Shown: positions 25,402 to 34,599, counted from the stretch's first letter. The stretch is DNA of 64,000 bases from Albidovulum sediminis (GCF_025380365.1 NZ_JAOCQF010000001.1:248001-312000), one strand, 5' to 3'. Numbers and translations: made by a program. Notes: generated from the sequence alone by a model not told the origin.

Positions 25402-26429
25402 TGGCAGAGGTGCGGGTCGAGGGGCTGACAAAGACCTACGGAACGGCCCGCGCGCTCGACGCGGTCACGCTCGCCTTCCCCGACGGCGGGTTCTTCGGGC
25501 TACTGGGGCCGTCGGGTTCGGGCAAGACCACGCTCCTGCGCGCCATCGCGGGCTTTGTCGAACCCGAGGCGGGCCGCGTCCTGATCGGGGACGCGCCGGT
25601 GGAAAACGTGCCGGTGGAGGCGCGCGAGATCGGCATGGTGTTCCAGTCCTACGCGCTGTTTCCGAACATGACGGTGGCCCAGAACGTCGCCTTCGGGCTT
25701 GAGGTGCGCAAGGTGCCCGCAGCCGAGCGCGCCCGCCGCGTGGCCGAGGTGCTGGAGCTTGTCCGCCTGGGCCCCTACGGCGCGCGCAAGCCGCACGAGC
25801 TTTCCGGCGGCCAGCGCCAGCGGGTCGCGATGGCGCGCGCCATCGTCACCCGCCCGCGCGTCCTCCTGCTCGACGAACCGCTCTCGGCGCTCGACAAGGC
25901 CCTGCGCGTCGAGATGCAGATCGAGCTGAAGCGGATCCAGCGCGAGGTCGGCATCACCACGATCTTCGTCACCCACGACCAGGAAGAGGCGCTGACGCTG
26001 TCGGACCGCATCGGCATCTTGCGGGACGGCCGGCTGGTGCGCGAAGGCCCGCCGCGCGCGGTCTACGACGACCCGCGCGACGCCTTCACCGCGCGCTTTC
26101 TGGGTGAGGCGAACCTGTTTTCCGGGGTGCTGGAGCCGGGCGGGCTGCGCCTGGGCGACGGGGTGCTGGTTGCCGGCGCGCGCACCGCGACGGTGGCGGT
26201 GCGGCCGGAAAACCTGCGCATCTCGCTTACCGAGCCGCCGGCGCCGATCCGGTTGCGCGCGCGCCTTCGTCAGCGCATCTTCGCGGGCGCGATGGGCACC
26301 TGCGTGCTCGACTGGCAGGGAGAGACGCTGAAGGCGGTGGGACGGGACCGCGACTTTGCCGATCTTCCGGCCGAGGGCGAGGTCTGGCTGTCCTGGGACG
26401 CGGCCGACACGATCCCGCTGGAGGGGTAG
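25401..26429 (+). CDS. ABC transporter ATP-binding protein, PotA type
   Basis: A 342-aa ATPase. Walker A GPSGSGKTTLLRAIAG, signature LSGGQRQRVAMARAI, Walker B LLLDEPLSALD, switch VTHDQEEALTLSD and a C-terminal TOBE domain (about residues 260-340) are present. It is the last gene of the seven-gene operon starting at 20011. ATPase-last order differs from the 4.7-8.7 kb operon, so the two polyamine-type importers are not simple tandem copies. Confidence 0.9.
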   Translation: MAEVRVEGLTKTYGTARALDAVTLAFPDGGFFGLLGPSGSGKTTLLRAIAGFVEPEAGRVLIGDAPVENVPVEAREIGMVFQSYALFPNMTVAQNVAFGLEVRKVPAAERARRVAEVLELVRLGPYGARKPHELSGGQRQRVAMARAIVTRPRVLLLDEPLSALDKALRVEMQIELKRIQREVGITTIFVTHDQEEALTLSDRIGILRDGRLVREGPPRAVYDDPRDAFTARFLGEANLFSGVLEPGGLRLGDGVLVAGARTATVAVRPENLRISLTEPPAPIRLRARLRQRIFAGAMGTCVLDWQGETLKAVGRDRDFADLPAEGEVWLSWDAADTIPLEG

Positions 26430-26717
26430 CGGCCCGGCCGGGTCTTTCTGGACCTGGTCTGCGGTTCTTCCGTCGGGTTCCGACAGCCAGACCCTGCAAT
26501 GGCATTCGCTGGGCGTGAGGTCCGCGGCCGTCCGCGCCTGCGGGCAAGGCCCTGTGCGATCCAGAGGTGCGCAATATACATGCGTAACCGGCCGTGCCCT
26601 TCATGGCGGAACCCCATCTTGCAACAGTTGCGCCAATGTCGCATGTCAGCGGCAGACTCGCCCCGGAATAGCGTATGGGGCGTTGCACGCCCGGTCTCGG
26701 GAAGAAGGGCCACTGCG
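26430..26717. other. Intergenic stretch, no gene seen
   Basis: 288 bp between the ATPase and the acetyltransferase. No convincing coding frame or strong terminator was found. From about 26560 onwards the base composition becomes less GC-rich than the surroundings, continuing into the acetyltransferase gene. A short dyad GCAAC-A-GTTGC occurs near 26623. Confidence 0.4.
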
Positions 26718-27143
26718 GTGTCGATAGATCACATACGGTTCGAGGAGCGGCCACCAAGCCCCGAAGATTTCGTTCGTCTGCGGGCGGAATGTGGCTGGGG
26801 CGAGATAGGCTTGGAGACCGCCAGAAAGGCACTGGGCGGAAGCATCTTCGATCTGACTTGCTTCGATGGAACGGAATTGATCGGTTTTGGCCGGGTCGTC
26901 GGCGACGGCGCGCTCTACTTCTATCTCCAGGATGTCATTGTGCGACCCTCCTATCGGGGGCGCTCGATCGGCAGACAGATCGTCTCAAGGCTAACAGAGG
27001 CGGCCCTTGCACGCGCCGAAATCGGGGCCACCATTGGACTTATGTCAGCGAAGGGCAAAGAAGAACTCTACCGGCGATCGGGCTTTCAGGAACGACCGAC
27101 AGAAAACCTTGGGGCTGGCATGACACGCTTCGTTCTGACCTAG
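26718..27143 (+). CDS. GNAT-family N-acetyltransferase
   Basis: A 141-aa GNAT protein. The acetyl-CoA-binding motif A is visible as LQDVIVRPSYRGRSIGRQIVSRL (about residues 74-96), and YRRSGF near residue 122 is the usual motif B. The GTG at 26718 is chosen because GAAGAAGG lies about 10 bp upstream; an ATG at 26643 would add residues unlike the family. Codon use is less GC-biased than its neighbours, suggesting recent acquisition. It converges on, and overlaps by 4 bp, the HAD gene. Substrate unknown. Confidence 0.8.
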   Translation: MSIDHIRFEERPPSPEDFVRLRAECGWGEIGLETARKALGGSIFDLTCFDGTELIGFGRVVGDGALYFYLQDVIVRPSYRGRSIGRQIVSRLTEAALARAEIGATIGLMSAKGKEELYRRSGFQERPTENLGAGMTRFVLT

Positions 27144-27838
27144 CGGTTCACTCCGGGCGCCGGGCGCGGTGCGGGGTGATGCAGCCCGGCGTAGCTTTCG
27201 GCGCGCAGGTGGCAGAAGTCGTAGGCAGGCCCGGTGCAGCCCGGACCGATGGCCAGCGTGAACAGCCCCGCCCCCGTCGCCGCCCGCGCGCCCGGCACCG
27301 AATCCTCGATGGCGAAGGCATCGGCCGCGGCCAGCCCCAGCCGGTCGAGCGTGGTCAGGAACGGCAGGGGATCGGGCTTGCCCACCGGCAGTTCCGCCCC
27401 CGACACCGCCAGTTCCACCACATCCGTCACGTCGAGCATCTCGAGCGCGCCCTCGATGTGGCGGCGGGGGGAGGAGGAGCAGATCGCGATCCTCAGCCCC
27501 GCCTCGGCGAGCGAGACCAGCCATTCGCGCGCCCCCGGCACCGGCTCGCGCAGCTTGTCGAGCCAGAGGTCCGCCTCGGCCCCGATCTGCTCGCCGATGG
27601 CGCGGCGCATGTCCGGCGTCAGCGGCATCCCGAACAGCTCGTCGAGAAAGTCCTTCAGCCCGCGCCCGACATGGGCATCGAGCAGCGCCTGCGAGGGCCG
27701 CTTGCCGTAGCGCGCCGTCACCTCGACCTTCGCACGCTCCCAGACGTGTTCGCTGTGCACCAGCGTTCCGTCGAGGTCGAAGATCGCCGCGCGGAAGCGC
27801 GTGGGCTCGAACATCGTCTCTCGCGCCGCTCCGGTCAT
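27140..27838 (-). CDS. HAD-superfamily hydrolase, subfamily IA
   Basis: A 232-aa phosphatase-like protein. Motif I FDLDGTLVHSEHVWE (nucleophile and acid/base Asp at about residues 20 and 22), motif II CSSSPR, motif III Lys in VGKPDP and motif IV AIEDSVPGARAA are all present, with a helical cap between motifs I and II. The pattern fits phosphoglycolate phosphatase / beta-phosphoglucomutase relatives. It is divergent from the inositol-phosphatase-like gene. Substrate uncertain. Confidence 0.85.
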   Translation of the reverse strand: MTGAARETMFEPTRFRAAIFDLDGTLVHSEHVWERAKVEVTARYGKRPSQALLDAHVGRGLKDFLDELFGMPLTPDMRRAIGEQIGAEADLWLDKLREPVPGAREWLVSLAEAGLRIAICSSSPRRHIEGALEMLDVTDVVELAVSGAELPVGKPDPLPFLTTLDRLGLAAADAFAIEDSVPGARAATGAGLFTLAIGPGCTGPAYDFCHLRAESYAGLHHPAPRPAPGVNR

Positions 27839-27888
27839 GCTGCTAACCTCGGCCCCGACAGGGCTATTTTGCCCGCAGGGGAAAGGAC

Positions 27889-28695
27889 ATGCAGGACAGC
27901 GAGATCGACCGGAGATATGCCGAGGCCCGCCGTATCGCGGCGGAGGCGGGGGCGCTCGCGCTCGATTATTTTCGCCGCTTCGACGGGCTGAACGTGGAAG
28001 TGAAGGGTCATCAGGACTTCGTGTCCGAAGCCGACAAGAATGTCGAGAGCTTCGTGCGAAAAGCCATCGCCGCCGCCTTCCCCGAGGACGGCATCGTGGG
28101 CGAGGAAGAGGCGCCGAAACCGGGCGCCAGCGGGATGGTCTGGGTGATCGACCCGATCGACGGCACCACGAACTTCATCCACGGCATTCCCGGCTGGACG
28201 GTCGTGCTTGCGGGTGCTGTCGGCCGCAACACCGAGTTCGGCGTCATCCATGACCCCAACCATGGCGAGATGTATCACGCCCGCCGGGGCCGGGGCGCCT
28301 TCTGCAACGACCGGCGGCTTGCCGTGCTCAGCGGCCGCGACCTCAGGCGCGGGTCGCTGGGCGTCGGCTTTTCGGGCCGCACCAGCGCGGGCGGGATCAA
28401 GCGCCTTGTCCCCGCGATCATCGACGCGGGCGGCATCTTCTACCGCAACGCCTCGGGTGCGCTGTCCCTGGCCTATGTCGCGGCCGGCAAGCTTCTGGGT
28501 TATGTCGAGGAACACATGAACGCCTGGGACTGCATCGCGGGCCAGCTTCTGGTGGCCGAGGCGGGCGGCGTGGTCGAGGATCAGGACGCAGGCGACATGA
28601 TCGCGCGGGGCGGCCGCGTCATCGTCGCCACGCCCGAGGCCTGGGACGAGGTGCTGGCAATCGCCGAGGCCGCCTACGCGCCCGGACAGGACTGA
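27889..28695 (+). CDS. Inositol monophosphatase family protein
   Basis: A 268-aa lithium-sensitive-phosphatase-family protein. Metal ligands are visible in GEEEAPK (about residues 72-78), WVIDPIDGTTNFIHG (about 84-98) and WDCIAGQLLVAEAGG (about 213-227). The family dephosphorylates inositol phosphates, histidinol phosphate, fructose bisphosphate or PAPS. The gene sits beside a HAD phosphatase and an Afu/Fbp-type importer, so an organophosphate substrate is possible. Confidence 0.86.
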   Translation: MQDSEIDRRYAEARRIAAEAGALALDYFRRFDGLNVEVKGHQDFVSEADKNVESFVRKAIAAAFPEDGIVGEEEAPKPGASGMVWVIDPIDGTTNFIHGIPGWTVVLAGAVGRNTEFGVIHDPNHGEMYHARRGRGAFCNDRRLAVLSGRDLRRGSLGVGFSGRTSAGGIKRLVPAIIDAGGIFYRNASGALSLAYVAAGKLLGYVEEHMNAWDCIAGQLLVAEAGGVVEDQDAGDMIARGGRVIVATPEAWDEVLAIAEAAYAPGQD

Positions 28696-28725
28696 GGCGG
28701 CAGGACTGACCGGCGGGGCAGGCGC

Positions 28726-29796
28726 CTACCGGGCGTCGGGCACGAGGACCGGGCCCGATGCCGCGAGCCCGACGGTGACCGCGTCGCCCGCGCGATAGGG
28801 CGTGTCGACATTGTCGCTGACCGCGAAGATGCGGCCGAAATCGCCGGCAAGCGTGTATTCCATGCGCGGGCCGACATAGGTGACCTTTTCCACCGTCGCC
28901 GCCAGCCCTTCGCCCTCGACCAAGCGGATGCGCGAGGGGCGCAGCGCCAGCGTCGCGCGGCCCGGCTTCAGCCCCCGCGCGGGCAGGCGATGGCGCACGC
29001 CCGCGACCGCGACCTCCGCCATCTCGCCGGCGACCGACAGCACCTCGCAGCCGATCAGGTTCGCCTCGCCGATGAAATCGGCCACGAAGGTGTCGGCGGG
29101 CGCGTCGTAAAGCGCGCGTGGCGGGCCGATCTGGGCGATGGCCGCGTTCTTCATCACCACGATCTCGTCCGAGACGGCCAGCGCCTCTTCCTGGTCGTGG
29201 GTGACATAGACGACTGTCAGGCCCAGCTTCTGCTGGATCTCGCGGATCTCCTCGCGCACATGGCGGCGCAGCTTGGCGTCGAGGTTCGACAGGGGTTCGT
29301 CGAACAAGAGCACCTCCGGCTCCAGCACCAGCGCGCGCGCCACGGCGACCCGCTGCTGCTGGCCGCCCGAAAGTTCCGACGGCAGCCGCCCGCCGTAGCC
29401 GTCAAGCCCGACCAGCGACAGCCCCGCCATCGCCCGGTCCCGCGTCTCGGTGCGGGAGTAGCCCGAGAACTTCAGCCCGTAGCTGACGTTTTCCAGCACC
29501 GTCATGTGCGGGAATAGCGCGTAGGACTGGAACACCATCGACACGTCGCGGTCGGTCGCGGGCAGGGTGGTCACGTCCTTGTCGCCGATCAGGATGCGCC
29601 CCTTCGAGGCCATTTCCAGCCCCGCGATCATCCTCAGCGTCGTGGTCTTGCCGCAGCCAGAGGGGCCAAGCAGCGTGACCAGACGCCCCGGCTCGATCCT
29701 CAGGCTGACGTCGTTCACGGCGACGACATTGCGCCCGTAGATCTTCGTCACGTTCTCGAAGACGACGGATGCCGCCCTTGACCCAACCCCGGCCAT
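28726..29796 (-). CDS. ABC transporter ATP-binding protein, FbpC/AfuC type
   Basis: A 356-aa ATPase with Walker A GPSGCGKTTTLRMIAG, signature LSGGQQQRVAVARAL, Walker B VLLFDEPLSNLDAKLR and switch VTHDQEEALAVSD. A TOBE-type C-terminal domain (about residues 280-350) follows. It is the last gene of a three-gene minus-strand operon and overlaps the permease stop by 1 bp. Confidence 0.88.
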   Translation of the reverse strand: MAGVGSRAASVVFENVTKIYGRNVVAVNDVSLRIEPGRLVTLLGPSGCGKTTTLRMIAGLEMASKGRILIGDKDVTTLPATDRDVSMVFQSYALFPHMTVLENVSYGLKFSGYSRTETRDRAMAGLSLVGLDGYGGRLPSELSGGQQQRVAVARALVLEPEVLLFDEPLSNLDAKLRRHVREEIREIQQKLGLTVVYVTHDQEEALAVSDEIVVMKNAAIAQIGPPRALYDAPADTFVADFIGEANLIGCEVLSVAGEMAEVAVAGVRHRLPARGLKPGRATLALRPSRIRLVEGEGLAATVEKVTYVGPRMEYTLAGDFGRIFAVSDNVDTPYRAGDAVTVGLAASGPVLVPDAR

Positions 29797-32009
29797 CAGC
29801 CGCCCCCCTGTTCATGCGACATCCTGCGCCCGATCCGGGTGCGGCCCACCATCAGCTGCAAAAGCCCCACCGCCGCCAGCATCACGAAGATCAGCGCGGT
29901 CGAATAGGCGATCGCCAGCCCGTAGTCGTTGTTTTCCACCCGCCCGATGATGTAGCTCGTCGCCATGTCGTAGCGGGCGGAGACAAGGAAGATCACCGCC
30001 GAAATGGCCGTCATCGCGCGCACGAAGCTGTAGACCAGGGCGGCCAGGATCGCGGGGCGCAGAAGCGGCAGGATCACCGCGCGGAAGGTCTGCCAGCTGT
30101 TCGCGCCCAGCGTCAGCGAGCTTTCGTCGAGCGAGCGGTCAAGCTGGCTCATCGAGGCGATACCCGCGCGCACGCCCACCGGCATGTTGCGGAAGATGAA
30201 GCTGATGACGAGGATCAGGCCCGTCCCGGTGATCTCGATCGGCGGCACGTTGAAGGCGAGGATGTAGCTGACCCCGATCACCGTGCCGGGGATGGCGAAG
30301 GACAGCATGGTGCCGAACTCGAACGACCGCTTGCCGGCGAAGTCCTGCCGCGTCAGCAGGTAGGCGGTGATCAGCCCGACCGCCGCCGTCAGGGGGGCCG
30401 CGACCGTGGCGATCATCATCGTCGTCCAGAAGCTGTCCCAGGCCGAGCCGGTCCAGCGGATGCCGCCATCCTCGATCCGGACCGCGAAGGCGGTGAGGTA
30501 GTGCTTGAAGGTCAGCGTGTTGTCCACGCCCCAAAGCTGCACGAGAGAGCCGTAAAGGATCATGCCGTAGATCACCAGGGTGAAGGCGCCCCAGATCGCG
30601 GCGATGGCATAGACCGGGATGGCAAGGCCGCGCGGCATTTCCGGGTGCACGCCCGCGTCGCCCTTGCCTGTGACGGTGGTGTAGCTTTTCCGCCCCAGCC
30701 AGAAGCGTTGCAGGTAGAAGGCCGCAAGCGTGAAGGCCAGAAGCACGATCGCCAGCACCGCCGCCCGGCCCTGGTCGTACTGCGCGCCGACGATGGCAAA
30801 GAAGATCTCGGTCGACAGCACGTCGTAGTTGCCGCCAAGGACCAGCGGGTTGCCGAAATCGGCCATGCTCTCGATGAAGCCCAAAAGGAAGGCGTTGGCG
30901 AGCCCCGGCCGCATCAGCGGCAGCGATACGGTGCGGAAGGTCTGCCAGCGGTTGGCGCGGAGCGTCTGCGCCGCCTCCTCCATCGAGGGGCTGACGCCCT
31001 CGACCACGCCGATCAGGACGAGGAAGGCGATGGGCGTGAAGGCCAGCACCTGCGCGATCAGGATGCCGGGCAGGCCGTAGACCCAGCGCGTCGGCCGGAT
31101 GCCGAAGAGGTCCGCAACCCAGGTGGTGACGCCGCCGGACAGCCCGAACAGAAGGATGATGGCAAGGCCGATGACGAAGGGGGGCGTGATGATCGGCAGC
31201 ACCGTGATCGCACGCAGGCTGCGCTTGAAGCGGAAGCCCGACCGCGTCAGCACCAGCGCGAAGACAAGGCCGAGCGCGGTGGTCAGAACGCCGACGAGAA
31301 CGGCAAGGAAGAGCGAGTTCCACGCCACCCCGCAGCGTGATCCCGTCAGGCAGCCAAGGCCCCAGATGCGGTCGTCGAAGAACTTCGACAGGAAGACCAT
31401 GACGGAATGCCCGCCCTCCTCGGTGACGAAGGCCGCGAGCAGCATCTTGGCGATGGGGAAGAAGACGAAGATGGTGACGACGGCGATGACCCCGCCGATG
31501 GCGCCGGTCACGAAGACGTCGCCGTTGATCGCGCCGCGCGCGGCAATCCCCTGCGTCAGGATGAAAAGGAAGGCCGAGGCGACGACAAGCGCGCCATAGC
31601 CCATGCCGAACTGCCGGTCGTCGAGCGGCCCGAACAGCGCCTGAAGCCAGTCCGCGTTCCAGCCGCGCAGGCCGATCCCCATGCCTTGCGCGATCAGCCA
31701 GGCAAAGCCGAAGCCGCCCGCCGCCAGAAGGACGCGCGCGAAGGCCGGGTCGGTCTTGCGCCGCCCCGCCACCAGAAGCGGCGCCGCTAGTGCTGGCAGA
31801 AGCGGCCAGAGCCAGGGCCTTTCACCCTGCATCAGCAGGAACAGCGCGGGCGCATAGTCGCTGTCGGTCGGCCAGCCGTCGGTCAGCCAGCCGAAAAACC
31901 AGAACTCCTCCACCCCGTACCAGGGCAGAAGGGCGAACCCGACCCACCCGGCAACGATCCAGAGGATCAGTGCCGGGTGGGTGGTCTTGTCGGTCGTGGA
32001 CTGTCGCAC
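29796..32009 (-). CDS. Duplicated ABC permease, FbpB/AfuB type
   Basis: A 737-aa permease containing two permease units in tandem, each with an EAA loop (EEAAQTLRANRWQTFRTVSLPLMRPG near residue 340-365; DESSLTLGANSWQTFRAVILPLLRPA near 635-660), so one chain can form the whole channel. An extra ~150-residue hydrophobic N-terminal part precedes the first unit. I use the GTG at 32009, 5 bp after the binding-protein stop, because upstream codons lie inside that gene. Confidence 0.83.
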   Translation of the reverse strand: MRQSTTDKTTHPALILWIVAGWVGFALLPWYGVEEFWFFGWLTDGWPTDSDYAPALFLLMQGERPWLWPLLPALAAPLLVAGRRKTDPAFARVLLAAGGFGFAWLIAQGMGIGLRGWNADWLQALFGPLDDRQFGMGYGALVVASAFLFILTQGIAARGAINGDVFVTGAIGGVIAVVTIFVFFPIAKMLLAAFVTEEGGHSVMVFLSKFFDDRIWGLGCLTGSRCGVAWNSLFLAVLVGVLTTALGLVFALVLTRSGFRFKRSLRAITVLPIITPPFVIGLAIILLFGLSGGVTTWVADLFGIRPTRWVYGLPGILIAQVLAFTPIAFLVLIGVVEGVSPSMEEAAQTLRANRWQTFRTVSLPLMRPGLANAFLLGFIESMADFGNPLVLGGNYDVLSTEIFFAIVGAQYDQGRAAVLAIVLLAFTLAAFYLQRFWLGRKSYTTVTGKGDAGVHPEMPRGLAIPVYAIAAIWGAFTLVIYGMILYGSLVQLWGVDNTLTFKHYLTAFAVRIEDGGIRWTGSAWDSFWTTMMIATVAAPLTAAVGLITAYLLTRQDFAGKRSFEFGTMLSFAIPGTVIGVSYILAFNVPPIEITGTGLILVISFIFRNMPVGVRAGIASMSQLDRSLDESSLTLGANSWQTFRAVILPLLRPAILAALVYSFVRAMTAISAVIFLVSARYDMATSYIIGRVENNDYGLAIAYSTALIFVMLAAVGLLQLMVGRTRIGRRMSHEQGGG

Positions 32010-32014
32010 CAAGC

Positions 32015-33031
32015 TTACTGGGGCAGGGTGGACACGTCGCTGTCCCACTTGGACAGAAGCCGCTTGCGCTCATCGCTCGACCCGTACTTCTTGAAGTCGT
32101 AGTCGATGAGCTTGATGGCGGCGAAGTCGGGCGCCTTGTCCGAGGTCTCCGCGTTCATGTTCGAGGGCACCTGGAAGGCATTGACCTGAAGCGCGAGGTT
32201 CTGCGCCTCGACCGACAGCGCCCAGTCGTAGAACTGCTTGGCCTCGTCCATGTTGCGCGCGCCGGCGATGATCGACATCGACCCGATCTCATAGCCGGTG
32301 CCCTCGCAGGGGGCGACCGTCACGATGGGAAAGCCCGCCACCGTCTGCGCCACCGCGTCATGCATGAAGACGATGCCGACCGTGGTTTCGCCCTGCGCCG
32401 CGGCCTTGATCGGGGCGGAGCCGGACTTGGTGTACTGGTTCACGTTCGCATGCAGCCGCTTCATGTAGTCGAAGCCGCCGTCCTCGCCGAACAACTGCAC
32501 CATTGTGGCGAGCGTGGTGTAGGCGGTGCCGGAGGAATTGGGGTTCGCGATCTGGATATGGCCCTTGAACTCGGGCTTGGTCAGGTCTTCCCAGCACTTC
32601 GGCTCCGGCAGCCCGTTCGCGGCCAGCAGGTCGGAGTTGTAGCCGAAGCCGAGCGCGCCCGAGTAGATGCCGATGGTGCGGTCGCCGGCGCTTGCCGCCT
32701 GCGCAAGCGACCAGGGGTGAAGCTGGTCGCGCATGGGCGAGACGTAGGCTTCCGTCAGACCTTCCTCGGCGGCCTGAAGGTGCGGGTCGCCGGTGCCGCC
32801 CCACCAGATGTCGCCCTTTGGGTTGGTGGCCTCGGCCTTCACTTGCGCGAAGGTCTCGCCCGAGGACTTGCGCGTCATGTCGACGTCGATGCCGGTGGCC
32901 TCCTCGAAGCCGCGCGCCATGATCTGGCACCATTCCTCCTGCGCGGAGCAGTAGAAATTGAGTTTGCCGGCGGCGCTGGCCGCGCCGGCCGACAGGGCAA
33001 AGAGCGATGCCCCGACGAGAATTGTCCGCAT
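32015..33031 (-). CDS. Periplasmic binding protein, FbpA/AfuA-like
   Basis: A 338-aa binding protein with a Sec signal (ILVGASLFALSAGAASA, cleavage near residue 20). Mature part: KLNFYCSAQEEWCQIM, then SSGETFAQVKAEATNPKGDIWWGG typical of the iron/sugar-phosphate cluster. The adjacent Tyr-Tyr pair used for ferric iron in FbpA is not evident, so an organic anion such as a sugar phosphate (as for AfuA) is at least as likely. A GGGAGG ribosome site precedes the ATG. First gene of the operon. Confidence 0.83.
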   Translation of the reverse strand: MRTILVGASLFALSAGAASAAGKLNFYCSAQEEWCQIMARGFEEATGIDVDMTRKSSGETFAQVKAEATNPKGDIWWGGTGDPHLQAAEEGLTEAYVSPMRDQLHPWSLAQAASAGDRTIGIYSGALGFGYNSDLLAANGLPEPKCWEDLTKPEFKGHIQIANPNSSGTAYTTLATMVQLFGEDGGFDYMKRLHANVNQYTKSGSAPIKAAAQGETTVGIVFMHDAVAQTVAGFPIVTVAPCEGTGYEIGSMSIIAGARNMDEAKQFYDWALSVEAQNLALQVNAFQVPSNMNAETSDKAPDFAAIKLIDYDFKKYGSSDERKRLLSKWDSDVSTLPQ

Positions 33032-33346
33032 GGTGTCCTCCCATTGTGAAGTTTTTGTAACAGTTTTCAGACAGGCTATTCACGACCCTTGATCCGGGCA
33101 AGCGCCTTCTGTCCCGGACCGGGCGAAAATGTTCGTGGGCCAACGGTTCCCCGGATCGGGGCAGGGATAATTCGGAAAGATCGAAATTAAGGTCGCGAAA
33201 TATTCAATTTCTTCCGCTTTCGGATTTTGCAAGACTGCCCCCCGAAGGCGGACAAGGGCGGCCCCTTCCCGATACGGCACCCGATGCGGCGCCCGATCCG
33301 GGCCCGGTCGCGCGACCGGAAGCAGCCCGGCAGAACCAGAGGTGCC
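33032..33346. other. Divergent intergenic region (binding protein / luciferase-like gene)
   Basis: 315 bp without a gene. It holds the promoters of two divergent units. The 33040-33065 and 33160-33230 parts are clearly AT-richer. GAAATT at 33183-33188 and AATTTC at 33206-33211 form a 6-bp inverted repeat in the latter. No confident -35/-10 pair or terminator was identified. Confidence 0.45.
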
Positions 33347-34375
33347 ATGGAGTTTTCCCACTTCCTCAACAGCCATCTCCTCGATCCGGCGCTGGGCGGC
33401 CGGCAGCTTTACCGCAACATGGTCGCGCAGGCGGTGCAGGCGGAGGCCTGCGGCTATCGCGGCGTCTCGATCCCCGAGCATCACCTGCTCAACATCCTGC
33501 TCGTGCCCTCGCCCCTGCAACTGGCCGTCAAGGTGGCCGCGCACACCAGCCGGGTCGAGATCGCGACCTCGATCTGCCAGCTTCCGCTCCGGGACATGCG
33601 CGTCTTCGCGGGCGAGGTCGTGCAGGCGCAGGCGCTGTGCGACGGCCGCCTGATCCTGGGCGTCGGCAAGGGCGCCTTCGGCTACGAGACGGGGCGCATC
33701 GGCGTGCCGATGGAGGAGACGAAGGCCCGGTTCGAGGAAAGCCTTGCCGTGCTCGAAGCCCTGCTCGCGCGCGACGAGGTGTCGTGGGACGGCGCCCTTT
33801 ACCGCTTCGAGGCGCTGACGGTGATGCCGCGCCCCGAGGCGCCGATCCCGATCGCGCTTGCCATCATGGCCCCGCCGGGGATCGAGGCGGCGGCGGCGCG
33901 CGGCTATCACATCCAGACGACACCCCTGGGTGCCAGCCACGGCGTCCTGCAGGAACAGGTGAATGCCTTCCATCGCGGCAAGGCGCTGGCGGGGCCGGGC
34001 TGCACCTCGCGGCTGTCGCTGCAACGGGGGCTTTACCTCGCGCGCGACGATGCCGACGCCCGCGACAAGATCGCGCGCGCTCATCGCTATTACAAAAGCT
34101 TCGACAACGTCTTCGGCGGGCCCGGTATCGTCGAGCACGGCATCATCCGGCCCCTGCCGCGCAAGCAGACGGTCGAGGAACTGGGGCAGAACGTGCTGAT
34201 CTGCGGCGCCTCGGAGATGATCGACCGGCTGTCGGGCTATGCGGAGCTCGGCATCGACGAGGTCATCGCATCCTCGAACTTTGGCCAGCCGCAGGACGAG
34301 ACGCTCGACATGATGGCCCGCCTCGGCGCGGAGGTTCTGCCGCACCTGCGCGCCGCCGGCCGCAAGGTTGCCTGA
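33347..34375 (+). CDS. LLM-class (luciferase-like) flavin-dependent oxidoreductase
   Basis: A 342-aa TIM-barrel monooxygenase. FSHFLNSHLLDPALG at the N-terminus, ISxPEHH-type IPEHHLLNILLVPSP and the GRLILGVGKGAFGYE block (about residues 99-113) match bacterial luciferase-like flavoproteins that use reduced FMN. The ATG at 33347 gives the normal N-terminus; an earlier frame extension is Arg/Pro rich and noncoding in character. It leads a three-gene operon with a tautomerase and an alpha/beta hydrolase, suggesting oxygenative breakdown of a small carbonyl or ring compound. Confidence 0.84.
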   Translation: MEFSHFLNSHLLDPALGGRQLYRNMVAQAVQAEACGYRGVSIPEHHLLNILLVPSPLQLAVKVAAHTSRVEIATSICQLPLRDMRVFAGEVVQAQALCDGRLILGVGKGAFGYETGRIGVPMEETKARFEESLAVLEALLARDEVSWDGALYRFEALTVMPRPEAPIPIALAIMAPPGIEAAAARGYHIQTTPLGASHGVLQEQVNAFHRGKALAGPGCTSRLSLQRGLYLARDDADARDKIARAHRYYKSFDNVFGGPGIVEHGIIRPLPRKQTVEELGQNVLICGASEMIDRLSGYAELGIDEVIASSNFGQPQDETLDMMARLGAEVLPHLRAAGRKVA

Positions 34376-34404
34376 AACATCGCAAACGAAAAGGGAAACC
34401 CCGA

Positions 34405-34599
34405 ATGCCCGTCATCCGCATCGAAATGTTCGAAGGTCGGAGCGTCGACCAGAAACGCGCCTGCGCCGAGGCCGTCACCCGTGCCTTCCTCGACACCTGC
34501 GGGGGCACGCCGCAGTCGGTCCATGTCGTCTTTCAGGACGTGGCAAAGCACGACTGGGCCGTGGCCGGGCGGCTGGCCAGCGACCCGAAGCCGGAGTGA
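34405..34599 (+). CDS. 4-oxalocrotonate tautomerase family protein
   Basis: A 64-aa protein of the size usual for 4-OT. The catalytic N-terminal proline (Pro1 after Met removal) is present: MPVIRIEMFEGRSVDQKR. The arginine-rich first helix and the SVHVVFQDV strand also fit. It is 29 bp after the luciferase-like gene and 3 bp before the hydrolase gene, so it likely converts an enol/keto intermediate between them. Confidence 0.85.
   Translation: MPVIRIEMFEGRSVDQKRACAEAVTRAFLDTCGGTPQSVHVVFQDVAKHDWAVAGRLASDPKPE

Noticed and set aside
28726-33031. Firm assignment as ferric iron importer
   Set aside because: Binding protein lacks an evident adjacent Tyr pair and phosphatase-type genes are adjacent, so the substrate is left open.
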